From contig DASRIS010000186.1 in assembly GCA_035649895.1 (NCBI GenBank), positions 1 to 64,000 on the forward strand: DNA of 64,000 nucleotides, read 5' to 3'. Within the stretch, counting starts at the first letter, position 1. Each line of letters starts with the position of its first letter. The stretch is from DASSUC01 sp035649895. GTDB taxonomy: Bacteria; Actinomycetota; Actinomycetes; Mycobacteriales; Micromonosporaceae. A program made the translations under genes and the position numbers. The notes below the pieces were generated by a model. It saw nothing but the letters and a program-made list of their open reading frames with translations. It did no database searches and was not told the DNA's origin. Of this stretch, positions 39,677-48,220 are shown in pieces.

Positions 39677-40587
39677 CCGCAGCGCAGCCCGGGCCGGTGG
39701 CCGTGCTCGCCAACCCGACGGCCGGCCGCGGCCGGCTGCGGGAGCTGCTTCCCGTCCTGCTGGACCGGCTGCGAGACCAGGAGCACGAGGTGCGCCTGCT
39801 GGACGCCGCCACCCGGGACGAGGCGGCTGCGGCCTGTGTGGCGGCGGTCGCCGAAGGCGCTGGCGCGCTGGTCGTGCTGGGCGGGGACGGCACGGTCCAC
39901 CTCGCGTTGCAGGCCGTCGCCGGCACGCCGGTGCCGCTGGGCATCGTGCCGACCGGCACCGGCAACGACTTCGCGGTCAACGTCGGCCTGCCGGAGCAGC
40001 CGGTGCCGGCCGTCGACGCGCTCGTGCGGGCGCTGCGGGACGGCACCACGCGCCGGGTCGACCTCGGCCGGCTGACCGACAGCACCGGTGGCCACCGCTG
40101 GTTCGGCGCGGTCTTCGCCGCCGGCTTCGACGCCATCGTCAACGAACGCGCCAACGCCATGCGCTGGCCCCGGGGCCCGCGCCGCTACGAGCTCGCGATC
40201 TTCCTGGAGCTGCTGCGGCTGCGCCCGCGGCGCTACCGGCTGTGGCTGGACGGGGTCCTGCACGAGCTGGACGGGGTGCTGATCGCGGTGGGCAACACGC
40301 CCAGCTACGGCGGGGGCATGCGGATCTGTCCCGACGCCGACCCTACCGACGGCATCCTCGACATCCTGGTCGGCGGGCGGTTCACCCGGACCGCGCTGGT
40401 GCGGATCACCCCGAAGGTGTGGGACGGCTCGCACGTGCACCATCCGCTGGTCACCCAGCACCGGGCGGTCAAGGTGGAGATCGACGCCGAAGGGATCACC
40501 GGGTACGCCGACGGGGAGCGGGTGGGCCCGCTCCCCGTCACGGTCGTCAGCGCACCCGGCGCGCTGACCGTGCTCAGCGCGCGCTGA
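39673..40587 (+). CDS. Diacylglycerol kinase-like lipid kinase
   Basis: 304 codons from GTG 39673. It begins GPVAVLANPTAGRGRL and has VVLGGDGTVHLAL (GGDGT nucleotide motif near residue 73), IVPTGTGNDFAVNVGLP, FGAVFAAGFDAIVNERAN and a C-terminal GYADGERVGPLPVTV. This is the DAGK/YegS/BmrU catalytic fold, which phosphorylates diacylglycerol or related lipids at the membrane. It could equally act on another lipid alcohol. It follows tatC after a short gap. Length fits the family. Confidence 0.92.
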   Translation: MTAAQPGPVAVLANPTAGRGRLRELLPVLLDRLRDQEHEVRLLDAATRDEAAAACVAAVAEGAGALVVLGGDGTVHLALQAVAGTPVPLGIVPTGTGNDFAVNVGLPEQPVPAVDALVRALRDGTTRRVDLGRLTDSTGGHRWFGAVFAAGFDAIVNERANAMRWPRGPRRYELAIFLELLRLRPRRYRLWLDGVLHELDGVLIAVGNTPSYGGGMRICPDADPTDGILDILVGGRFTRTALVRITPKVWDGSHVHHPLVTQHRAVKVEIDAEGITGYADGERVGPLPVTVVSAPGALTVLSAR

Positions 40588-40638
40588 CCAGCGCACCAGC
40601 TGTGTGCTCAGCGCGGCAGCGCGTACCAGGTGTGGCTC

Positions 40639-40896
40639 TCAGCCCTGCTTGGGCTCGCCCGTCTGGGCCTCGATGGTCCTGCGCTGCGGCTCGTCCTGGC
40701 CCGCCCGCACGGTGATCTTGCGCGGCTGCTCCACCGGCTTGGTCACGTTCCTGATGCGGATCTTGAGCAGGCCGTGGTCCGCGTCGGCCTCGACCTGGTC
40801 GCCGCCGACGCCGTCGGGCAGCTGGAAGCTACGGCGGAACGCGCCGTAGCGCAGCTCCCGGACCAGCACCTTGCCTCGGGTGTTCTCCCAGGGCAT
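40639..40896 (-). CDS. Truncated Hsp20/alpha-crystallin C-terminal fragment
   Basis: 85 codons from ATG 40896, whose ATGA overlaps the stop of the HAD gene. It reads RGKVLVRELRYGAFRRSFQL PDG, then ADHGLLKIRIRN and KPVEQPRKITV. This matches the second half of the alpha-crystallin domain (RxFxLP and GxLxIxI strands) of actinobacterial Hsp20. The first ~50 residues of a normal Hsp20 are missing because the upstream DNA is HAD coding sequence. It is either a remnant fused to a fortuitous start or a shortened protein translated by coupling. Confidence 0.6.
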   Translation of the reverse strand: MPWENTRGKVLVRELRYGAFRRSFQLPDGVGGDQVEADADHGLLKIRIRNVTKPVEQPRKITVRAGQDEPQRRTIEAQTGEPKQG

Positions 40897-41636
40897 CAGC
40901 CGTGATCTGAGTCACATCGGGTGAGAGCGAGGACCCCGGCCAGCCCGTTCACCTCGCCCGGCCCGCCGGGCGGCAGGACGAGCACCGTGCAGCCGGCGGC
41001 CACCGCCCCGGCGTCGGCCGGGCTGTCGCCCACCATCAGGACCCGGTCCGGCGGTACGCCCAGCGCCGCGCACGCGTACCGGAAGATCGCGGCGTCGGGC
41101 TTGGTGCGCCCGACCTCGTAGGACAGCGCCCAGGCGTCGACCAGCTCGGCCAGGCCCCAGCCGGCCGCGAGCGTGCGCACGTCGAAGCCGATGTTGCTGA
41201 CCACGCCGACCGGCAGCCCCGCCGCCCGCAGCGCGCGCAGGGTCGGCAGCGTGTCGGCGTACAGGCGCCAGCCCTGCGGGCAGTGCAGCCGGGCGTAGAG
41301 CGCCTCGGGCAGCCCGTCGATGCCGCAGCCCACGGACTCGGCCAGCCCGGTGTACGCGGCCCGGTGGGCGCCCGGGTCGAGGTCCCGCTCGGCCCACACC
41401 TCGATCAGGTGCGGGGGCACCCGCCGCGGCGGCGGCCCGCCGGCCCGGCCGGCGGCGACCAGCCGGTCGGCCAGGGCCGTGGCCCGGATGGGGTCCAGGC
41501 CCACCCCGCACTCCTGGGCAGCCCGGTACACCCAGTCGACCGCGTCCTCGACCTGGGCGAGCGTGCCGTGCAGGTCGAACAGGACGGCCTCGACCGGGCG
41601 GGCGGGAAGGGGGTCGTCCGGCACGCCGTGCACCAT
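40896..41636 (-). CDS. HAD-superfamily hydrolase
   Basis: 246 codons from ATG 41636; longer upstream frame is antisense to helY. Motif I is LFDLHGTLAQVE (Asp21), motif II PVGVVSNIGFDVR, the Lys is in VGRTKPDAAIF, and motif IV is MVGDSPADAGAVAAG. The helical cap between motifs I and II marks a small-molecule phosphatase or dehalogenase-like enzyme. The last residues RCDSDHG look irregular and may reflect the junction with the Hsp20 fragment. It is divergent from helY. Confidence 0.87.
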   Translation of the reverse strand: MVHGVPDDPLPARPVEAVLFDLHGTLAQVEDAVDWVYRAAQECGVGLDPIRATALADRLVAAGRAGGPPPRRVPPHLIEVWAERDLDPGAHRAAYTGLAESVGCGIDGLPEALYARLHCPQGWRLYADTLPTLRALRAAGLPVGVVSNIGFDVRTLAAGWGLAELVDAWALSYEVGRTKPDAAIFRYACAALGVPPDRVLMVGDSPADAGAVAAGCTVLVLPPGGPGEVNGLAGVLALTRCDSDHG

Positions 41637-41666
41637 ACCGAGAGGCGGACCGGCCGGTTCGTCACC

Positions 41667-41672
41667 TAGCCT
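41667..41672 (+). promoter_or_regulatory. Putative leaderless -10 (TAGCCT) for helY
   Basis: TAGCCT ends 6 nt before ATG 41679. Confidence 0.55.
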
Positions 41673-41678
41673 TGCAGA

Positions 41679-44417
41679 ATGAGCAGCCCCGCCGAGCGGT
41701 ACGTCGCGGCCCGCCGGCGGGCGGCCGACGCGGCGCGCCTGCCCGCGCTCGCCGAGTTCGCCGCCGACCTGGGGTTCGCCATGGACCCCTTCCAGCGCGA
41801 CGCGTGTGCGGCGCTGGAGCGCGGCAGCGGGGTGCTCGTGTGCGCCCCGACCGGCGCCGGCAAGACCGTGGTCGGCGAGTTCGCCGTACACCTGGCGCTG
41901 GCGCAGGGGCGCAAGTGCTTCTACACCACCCCGATCAAGGTGCTGTCCAACCAGAAGTTCCACGACCTTGTCCAGCGGTACGGCCCGGCCCGGGTGGGCC
42001 TGCTCACCGGGGACAACTCCATCAACGGGGACGCGCCGGTGGTCGTGATGACCACCGAGGTCCTGCGCAACATGCTCTACGCCGGCTCGGCCACGCTGGC
42101 CGGGCTGTCCTATGTGGTCATGGACGAGGTTCACTACCTTGCGGACCGGTTCCGCGGCGCGGTCTGGGAGGAGGTCATCATCCACCTGCCGGTGGCGGTG
42201 ACCCTGGTGTCCCTGTCCGCGACCGTCTCCAACGCCGAGGAGTTCGCCGACTGGCTGGTCACCGTCCGCGGCGAGACCGAGGTGGTGGTGACCGAGCACC
42301 GGCCCGTGCCGCTGTGGCAGCACATGCTGGTCGGGCGGCGGATGTTCGACCTGTTCCACGACGCGGAGGCGGCGTCAAAGCACGACGTGCACCCGGAGCT
42401 GCTGCGCTACACCCGCGAGGTGCTGCGCCGGGTCGAGGGCGACAGCCAGTACGGCGCCCGCGGCCGCTCCAGCCGGACCCGCCGGTGGCCCGTGCCGTCC
42501 CGGCCGGACGTGGTCGAGCGCCTGGACCGGGAGGGGCTGCTGCCGGCGATCCTGTTCATCTTCAGCCGGGCCGGCTGCGACGCGGCGGTGCATCAGTGCC
42601 TGGCGGCCGGGCTGCGGCTGACCACGCCGGACGAGCGGGCGGAGATCCGGCGGGTGGTGGAGAGCCGCATCGCCCAGATCCCCGGCGAGGACCTGTCCGT
42701 GCTCGGCTACTGGGAGTGGCTCGACGGCCTGGAGCGGGGGCTGGCCGCGCACCACGCCGGGCTGCTGCCGGCCTTCAAGGAGGTGGTGGAGGAGCTGTTC
42801 GTCCGCGGCCTGGTCAAGGCGGTCTTCGCCACCGAGACCCTGGCGCTGGGCATCAACATGCCGGCCCGGTGCGTGGTCCTGGAGCGGCTGGTCAAGTTCA
42901 ACGGCGAGGCCCACGTCGACCTCACCCCGGGCGAGTACACCCAGCTCACCGGGCGGGCCGGGCGGCGCGGCATAGACGTGGAGGGCCACGCCGTGGTGGT
43001 GTGGGCCCCGGAGGTCGACCCGCGCCACGTCGCCGGGCTCGCGTCCACCCGCACCTACCCGCTGCGGTCCAGCTTCCGGCCGTCGTACAACATGGCGGTC
43101 AACCTGGTCGGCTCGGTCGGCACCCGCCGCGCCCGGGAGCTGCTGGAGAGCTCCTTCGCGCAGTTCCAGGCCGACCGCTCGGTGGTCGGCATCGCCCGGC
43201 AGGTGCAGCGCAACGTCGAGACCATGGCCACCTACGAGACCGAGTACGCCTGCCACCTCGGCGACTTCGCCGACTACTTCCGGGTCCGGGTGGCCATCGC
43301 CGAGCGGGAGCGGGCGCTGGCCCGCCAGGGTGCGGTGCAGCGCCGGGCCGAGGCGGTCGCCTCGCTGGAGAGGCTGCGGGTCGGCGACGTGATCGTGGTG
43401 CCCTCCGGCCGCCGGGCGGGCCTCGCGGTGGTCCTCGACCCGGGCACCGGCGGCTTCGGCGACCCGCGCCCGTTGCTGCTCACCGAGGACCGCTGGGCCG
43501 GGCGGGTGGCGAGCGTGGACTTCACCTCCGCGGTCGAGCCGCTGACCCGCGTACGCGTACCCAAGCACTTCAACCACCGCTCGCCGGCGGAGCGGCGCGA
43601 CCTGGCCGCGGCCCTGCGCACGGCGGGCCTGGCGCCCGGGGCCCGGCGCAAGGCCAGCCGGGGGCGGGGCGAAGACGCGGTGCTGCTGTCGCTGCGCGAG
43701 GAGCTGCGCGGCCACCCGTGCCACCGCTGCGCCGACCGGGAGGAGCACGCCCGGTGGGCCGAGCGGCGGTGGCGGCTGGAGCGCGACACCGAGAGCCTGC
43801 GCGGCAAGGTGGCCAGCCGTACCGGGTCCCTGGCGCGCACGTTCGACCGGGTGTGCGCCCTGCTCGCCGCGCGGGGGTACCTGACCGCCAGCGGCGAGGT
43901 GACCGACGCGGGCCGGATGCTCGCCCGGATCTGGACCGAGGCCGACCTGCTGGTCGCCGAGTGCATCCGGCGCGGCGTGTGGGCCGGCCTGTCCCCGCCG
44001 GAGCTGGCCGCGGCCGTCTCCGGCGTGCTCTACGAGGCCCGGCGGGAAGGCGACGACCGGGTCTCCACGCCACGCGGCCCGGTCGCCGACGCGATCGAGG
44101 AGACCATCAAGATCTGGACCGAGCTGGAGGCCGACGAGTCGTCGCGCGGGCTGGAGCTCACCCGCGAGCCCGACGCCGGCTTCGTCTGGCCGATGTACCG
44201 CTGGGCCCGCGGCGAGCCGCTCGCCAAGGTGCTGGCCAGCGGCGCCCAGCTGGACGGCGAGATGCCGGCCGGCGACTTCGTCCGGTGGGCCCGGCAGGTG
44301 GTGGACCTGCTCGGGCAGGTGGCCGAGGCGGCTGGCAGCTCGGCCGCGCTGCGCGCGAACGCGCGCGCCGCCGTCGACGCCGTCCGCCGCGGCATCCTGG
44401 CCTACCGCGACGTGTGA
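41679..44417 (+). CDS. helY: Ski2/Mtr4-like DEVH-box RNA helicase
   Basis: 912 codons from ATG 41679. Motif I is PTGAGKT at 57-63, motif Ia TTPIKVLSNQKF, motif II DEVH at 149-152, motif III SLSATVSN, motif V VFATETLALGINMPAR and motif VI TGRAGRRGID. The C-terminal ~350 residues carry the winged helix and the DSHCT domain (DAGFVWPMYRWARGEPLAKV). It is the actinobacterial homologue of eukaryotic Ski2/Mtr4 and probably unwinds structured RNA. M. tuberculosis also places helY just beyond tatC. Confidence 0.95.
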   Translation: MSSPAERYVAARRRAADAARLPALAEFAADLGFAMDPFQRDACAALERGSGVLVCAPTGAGKTVVGEFAVHLALAQGRKCFYTTPIKVLSNQKFHDLVQRYGPARVGLLTGDNSINGDAPVVVMTTEVLRNMLYAGSATLAGLSYVVMDEVHYLADRFRGAVWEEVIIHLPVAVTLVSLSATVSNAEEFADWLVTVRGETEVVVTEHRPVPLWQHMLVGRRMFDLFHDAEAASKHDVHPELLRYTREVLRRVEGDSQYGARGRSSRTRRWPVPSRPDVVERLDREGLLPAILFIFSRAGCDAAVHQCLAAGLRLTTPDERAEIRRVVESRIAQIPGEDLSVLGYWEWLDGLERGLAAHHAGLLPAFKEVVEELFVRGLVKAVFATETLALGINMPARCVVLERLVKFNGEAHVDLTPGEYTQLTGRAGRRGIDVEGHAVVVWAPEVDPRHVAGLASTRTYPLRSSFRPSYNMAVNLVGSVGTRRARELLESSFAQFQADRSVVGIARQVQRNVETMATYETEYACHLGDFADYFRVRVAIAERERALARQGAVQRRAEAVASLERLRVGDVIVVPSGRRAGLAVVLDPGTGGFGDPRPLLLTEDRWAGRVASVDFTSAVEPLTRVRVPKHFNHRSPAERRDLAAALRTAGLAPGARRKASRGRGEDAVLLSLREELRGHPCHRCADREEHARWAERRWRLERDTESLRGKVASRTGSLARTFDRVCALLAARGYLTASGEVTDAGRMLARIWTEADLLVAECIRRGVWAGLSPPELAAAVSGVLYEARREGDDRVSTPRGPVADAIEETIKIWTELEADESSRGLELTREPDAGFVWPMYRWARGEPLAKVLASGAQLDGEMPAGDFVRWARQVVDLLGQVAEAAGSSAALRANARAAVDAVRRGILAYRDV

Positions 44418-44460
44418 GCCCGGGCCAGTTTCAGGCCGGCTCCATGATCCGCCGGTTGTG

Positions 44461-44466
44461 TATGCT
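44461..44466 (+). promoter_or_regulatory. Putative -10 (TATGCT) for the MHYT gene
   Basis: TATGCT is 30 bp before ATG 44497; the leader includes GGGGAGGGG. Confidence 0.45.
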
Positions 44467-44496
44467 CCGGCCTGTCGACCCGTCGGGGAGGGGCAG

Positions 44497-45798
44497 ATGC
44501 CTGCTGAGGTGCACCACTTCACGTACGGGCTGATCACCCCGGTGCTGTCCTTCGCCTTCTCCGTGCTGGGCTCGCTGCTGGCGCTGAGCTGCACGGCCCG
44601 GGCCCGGAGCCTGCGCGAGCCGGCCCGCCGGGCGCGCTGGCTGCTGCTGGCCGCGTGGGCGCTGGGCGGCACCGGCATCTGGGTCATGCACTTCACCGCG
44701 ATGCTCGGCTTCAGCGTGCCGAGCTCCCTGGTGCGCTACGACGTGCCGCTGACCACGGCCAGCTTCGTGGCCGCGGTGACGATGGTCGGCGTCGGCCTGT
44801 TCATCGCGGGCATGGGCCGCCCATCCATCCTCAAGACCCTCCTCGGCGGGGTGCTGACCGGGTCCGGCGTCGCGGCCATGCACTACATCGGCATGGCCGC
44901 CATGCGCGTCAACGGAGACATCCGGTACGACCGGGACCTGGTGGCGGCGTCGGTGGCGATCGCGGTGGTCGCCGCCACGGTCGCGCTGTGGTTCACGGTC
45001 ACCCTGCAGCGGCCCGCCGCGCTCTTCGCGGCGGCGCTGACCATGGGGGTGGCGGTCAACGGCATGCACTTCACCGGCATGGCCGGGCTCCGGGTGCACC
45101 TGCACACCCAGCCCGCCGCCACCGAGGTTGCGGGAGCCAGCGCGCTGACCTTCCTCGGCCCGATGATGCTCTTCGTCGCCGTGGTCGTCATCGTCCTGGT
45201 CTCCGCCCAGCTGCGCGCCGCCGACGTGGAGGCCCGGTGGTCCTACCCGGGCATGGGCGGGCACGGGCCGGCCGACGCCGGCCCCAGGCCACCCGAGCCC
45301 GCCGGCTCCGGTGCTGGTGGCGGCCTGCCGGGCCGGGGAGCCGGCACCGGCCACCCGCACGCGGGCCGGAGAGCGCGCGGCGCAGGCCCCGCCGGCCCGG
45401 GTGATGCTGGTGCCGGCCGAGGGCGTGGCCCAGGTGGCTCGCGAAGGCAGGGCAAGGGGCAGGGCCTGGACCGGGGGCGCCGGCCCGACGGCGGGTTGGT
45501 AGGGGGAGCAGGCGGTGCGGCGGGCCCGGCCGGGGGCGGGCTTGCGGCCGCCTTCCCGTCCGCGCCGGCGCGGGGCGCGTCCCCTGGTGGACCAGGGGGC
45601 AGGCCGCCCGTTGGGGAGGCCGGCGGCCGTCGCTTCGACCCCTGGGGCGGCGGCGAGGCTTACGACAGCCGCGGCGGCGGCGGGGCGCCGCAGCACGGGC
45701 CCCCGGCCCGGTCCAACGGGTACGGCCTTCCGCCCGACCCGCGCGACCGGCGGCCCGGCGACGGCTGGGGTGGCGACCCGCCCCGCGGAAGGCGCTGA
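44497..45798 (+). CDS. MHYT-domain integral membrane protein with low-complexity tail
   Basis: 433 codons from ATG 44497 with GGGGAGGGG upstream. Seven membrane segments occupy residues ~8-250 and carry three MHYT-type motifs: WVMHFTAMLGF, AMHYIGMAAM and GMHFTGMAGL. The domain is thought to bind copper and sense oxygen, CO or NO. After residue ~255 comes a long Gly/Pro/Arg tail. Between about 45299 and 45500 another frame has higher GC3 and protein-like sequence (PARVMLVPAEGVAQVAREG), while the final part (RRFDPWGGGEAYDSR) is again in the annotated frame. Two compensating indels are therefore possible. Confidence 0.85.
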   Translation: MPAEVHHFTYGLITPVLSFAFSVLGSLLALSCTARARSLREPARRARWLLLAAWALGGTGIWVMHFTAMLGFSVPSSLVRYDVPLTTASFVAAVTMVGVGLFIAGMGRPSILKTLLGGVLTGSGVAAMHYIGMAAMRVNGDIRYDRDLVAASVAIAVVAATVALWFTVTLQRPAALFAAALTMGVAVNGMHFTGMAGLRVHLHTQPAATEVAGASALTFLGPMMLFVAVVVIVLVSAQLRAADVEARWSYPGMGGHGPADAGPRPPEPAGSGAGGGLPGRGAGTGHPHAGRRARGAGPAGPGDAGAGRGRGPGGSRRQGKGQGLDRGRRPDGGLVGGAGGAAGPAGGGLAAAFPSAPARGASPGGPGGRPPVGEAGGRRFDPWGGGEAYDSRGGGGAPQHGPPARSNGYGLPPDPRDRRPGDGWGGDPPRGRR

Positions 45799-45893
45799 CG
45801 GCCGCCGAGCCCCCGGGCGCGACCCGCCCCGCCGGAGGCGCCGACGGCCGCGAAGCCCAAGGCGGCACTGTCAGAAAGCCAAGGGCGGCACGG

Positions 45894-46823
45894 TCACCGG
45901 CGGGCCGCGGTGGCGGCGTCGGTCAGCGCGTCGAGGAGCCGCCGCACCGGTCCGGCCAGGTTGTGCCGCTCGGCGAGCCCCATGAGCCGCTCCGGGTGCG
46001 CCGGACCCGCGCCCACCGCTGCGTCCACATCGGGCAGTGCCACGTCGCGGACGACCTGCACGACGTCTCGGGCGACCGCGAGGTAGCCGCCGGCCGCCGC
46101 CAGCTTGGCGCGCAGCCCGGACGCGAACGGCTGCTCCGGGTCGTCCACCGCCGCCAGCAGCGCCGGCAGGTCGCCGAAGCGGGTGACCAGCCGGGCCGCG
46201 GTCTTCTCGCCGACGCCGGGCACGCCCGGCAGCCCGTCGCTCGGGTCCCCGCGCAGCGTGGCGAAGTCGGCGTAGCCGGCCGGCGGGACCCCGTACCGGT
46301 CGGTCACCGCGGCGGCGTCGAGCACCTCCAGCTTTGCCACGCCACGCCCGCAGTAGAGCAGCCGGACCGGCTTGGCGTCGTCCACCAGCTGGATGAGGTC
46401 GCGGTCCCCGGAGACCACCTCGACCGGCCCGGGCTCGCGGGTGGCGAGCGTGCCGAGCACGTCGTCGGCCTCGTACCCGGCCGCGCCGAAGGCCGGCACG
46501 CCGAGCGCGTCCAGGACCTCGCGGATGACCGGCACCTGCGGCACCAGCCCGGCCGGCACCTCCTCGCCGCCGGCCGGGGCGAGCCGGTGCGCCTTGTAGG
46601 ACGGGACCAGCGCCACCCGCCACGCCGGCCGCCAGTCCTCGTCCAGGGCGCAGACCACCCGGCCCGGCCGGCGGGTGCGCACCAGCGTGGCGAGCATGTC
46701 CAGGAAGCCGCGGACCGCGTTGACCGGGGAGCCGTCAGGGGCGCGGGCGGCCGACTCCGGGATGCCGTGGTACGCCCGGAAGTACAGGCTCGGCGCGTCC
46801 ACGGCCAGCAGCGGTGAGCTCAC
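45894..46823 (-). CDS. 5'-3' exonuclease (FEN/Pol I N-terminal type)
   Basis: 309 codons from GTG 46823; the frame continues upstream but with poor coding character. It starts SSPLLAVDAPSLYFRAYHGI and includes NAVRGFLDMLATLVR, CALDEDWRPAWR, GYEADDVLGTLATREPG and VVSGDRDLIQLVDD, with the helix-hairpin-helix DPSDGLPGVPGVGEKTAARL. These acidic residues bind two metals. It is a stand-alone 5' nuclease or flap endonuclease for RNA-primer removal and repair. In M. tuberculosis its homologue lies near helY and the M24 peptidase gene. Confidence 0.92.
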   Translation of the reverse strand: MSSPLLAVDAPSLYFRAYHGIPESAARAPDGSPVNAVRGFLDMLATLVRTRRPGRVVCALDEDWRPAWRVALVPSYKAHRLAPAGGEEVPAGLVPQVPVIREVLDALGVPAFGAAGYEADDVLGTLATREPGPVEVVSGDRDLIQLVDDAKPVRLLYCGRGVAKLEVLDAAAVTDRYGVPPAGYADFATLRGDPSDGLPGVPGVGEKTAARLVTRFGDLPALLAAVDDPEQPFASGLRAKLAAAGGYLAVARDVVQVVRDVALPDVDAAVGAGPAHPERLMGLAERHNLAGPVRRLLDALTDAATAARR

Positions 46824-47019
46824 CCCCGCAGCCTGGCACACCGGCCGGCGGCGCAGGCACGGCGGTGCCCACCGGTGCGGCGGCGTGGCCGGCACCGCCG
46901 CTGGCCTGCCGCACCGTGGCCGGGGCCAGCGGTGGCCGACTGCTGGGCCGGGTGGGCGACCCGCGGGCCCACGGGGAGTGACCGACCGGCTGTGCGGCGG
47001 TGGCCAGCAGGCACTTGGC

Positions 47020-47025
47020 TATGCT
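47020..47025 (+). promoter_or_regulatory. Putative leaderless -10 (TATGCT) for the first polysaccharide gene
   Basis: TATGCT ends 7 nt before GTG 47033 and supports that start over ATG 47021, which lies inside the hexamer. The rest of the 46824-47020 gap shows only GC-rich non-coding sequence. Confidence 0.5.
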
Positions 47026-47032
47026 GTCCGGC

Positions 47033-48220
47033 GTGCAAGCGTCGACCGGCCGCCCGCCGCGCATCGGCATGGTGGTGATCAGCCAGTACGAGTCCGACCC
47101 GAGGGTGCGCCGGCAGGCCGAGGCGCTGGCCGGGCGCGGCGACGAGGTGACCGTGGTGGCCCTGCACGCGCAGGACCGCCCCGAGGTGGACACCGTCGAC
47201 GGGGTGCGGGTGGTGCACCTGCCGGTGCGCAAGTACCGCGGCGACTCCACAAAGGAGTACCTGTCGCTCTACGGCGGCTTCACGGCCCGGGCCACCGCCT
47301 GGCTGAGCCGCCGCCCGCGGGCCTTCGACCTGGTGCAGGCGCACTCGATGCCGGAGGCGCTGGCGTTCTCCGCGCTCGTGCCGCGCCTAGCCGGGGTGCC
47401 GGTGCTGCTCGACGTGCACGACCTGACCTCGCAGCTGTTCGCCTCGAAGTTCGCCCACCGCCGGGGCCTGATGGCCGGGGTACGGGCCAGCGAACGCGCC
47501 GCGCTGCGCTTCGCCACCGAGGTGCTCACCGTGCATGAGCCGTACGCGAGGATGCTGCGGCAGTGGACCCACCGGCCGGTGACCACGGTGATGAACTGCC
47601 CCGACGAGCGGGTCTTCCCGCCGCCCCGGTGGCGCGGCTGGGACCCGGCCGGTGAGGTGCGCTTCAGCTACCACGGGCTGGTCGCGCCGCGGCACGGGCT
47701 GGTCGCCGCGGTGGAGGCCCTGGCCGAGGTGCGCCGGGAGCTGCCCGGCGCCCGCTTCCAGGTGCGCGGCGCGGGCGACGGGGTGGCGGAGCTGGCGGCC
47801 CGGGTCGCCGCGCTGGGCCTCACCGGAGCCGTCGACCTGCCCACCTCGCTGCTGGACCTGCCGCAGATCGTGGCCGAGATCGACCGGGTGCACATCGGGC
47901 TGGTGCCGAGCCAGCGCGACCCCTGGACCGACGAGGTGCTGCCCACCAAGCTGCTGGAGTACGCGGCCATGGGCATCCCGGTCATCACGTTCCGCAACCC
48001 GGTCATCGAGCAGTACTTCCCGCCCGACTCGGTCACCTACGTCGACCCGGCCAACGCTGAGACGCTGCGGGAGGCCATGCTCGCCCTGGCCCGTGACCCG
48101 GAGCAGGCGCGCAAGCAGGCCGAGCGGGCCGGCGAGGTGATGCGCACGCTGAGCTGGCGGAACCAGCGGGAGATCTACTTCGGGGTGGTCGACCGCCTGG
48201 TGGCCGGCCGGCGTGGCTGA
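47033..48220 (+). CDS. GT4-family glycosyltransferase
   Basis: 395 codons from GTG 47033. The GT-B N-terminal domain begins RIGMVVISQYESDPRVRRQA, with AFDLVQAHSMPEALAFSALV and PVLLDVHDLTSQLFASKFAH. The C-terminal domain has FSYHGLVAPRHGLVAAVEAL, PTSLLDLPQIVAEIDRVHIG and KLLEYAAMGIPVITF, the nucleotide-sugar site (E-x7-E-like). It is a retaining sugar transferase, cytoplasmic or membrane-associated. It opens the polysaccharide operon, and the flippase start overlaps its end by 8 bp. Donor and acceptor are unknown. Confidence 0.92.
   Translation: MQASTGRPPRIGMVVISQYESDPRVRRQAEALAGRGDEVTVVALHAQDRPEVDTVDGVRVVHLPVRKYRGDSTKEYLSLYGGFTARATAWLSRRPRAFDLVQAHSMPEALAFSALVPRLAGVPVLLDVHDLTSQLFASKFAHRRGLMAGVRASERAALRFATEVLTVHEPYARMLRQWTHRPVTTVMNCPDERVFPPPRWRGWDPAGEVRFSYHGLVAPRHGLVAAVEALAEVRRELPGARFQVRGAGDGVAELAARVAALGLTGAVDLPTSLLDLPQIVAEIDRVHIGLVPSQRDPWTDEVLPTKLLEYAAMGIPVITFRNPVIEQYFPPDSVTYVDPANAETLREAMLALARDPEQARKQAERAGEVMRTLSWRNQREIYFGVVDRLVAGRRG

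Noticed and set aside
41637..42359. N-terminal extension of the minus-strand HAD gene into helY
   Set aside because: It is antisense to conserved helicase motifs and lacks family similarity; ATG 41636 gives a normal HAD length.
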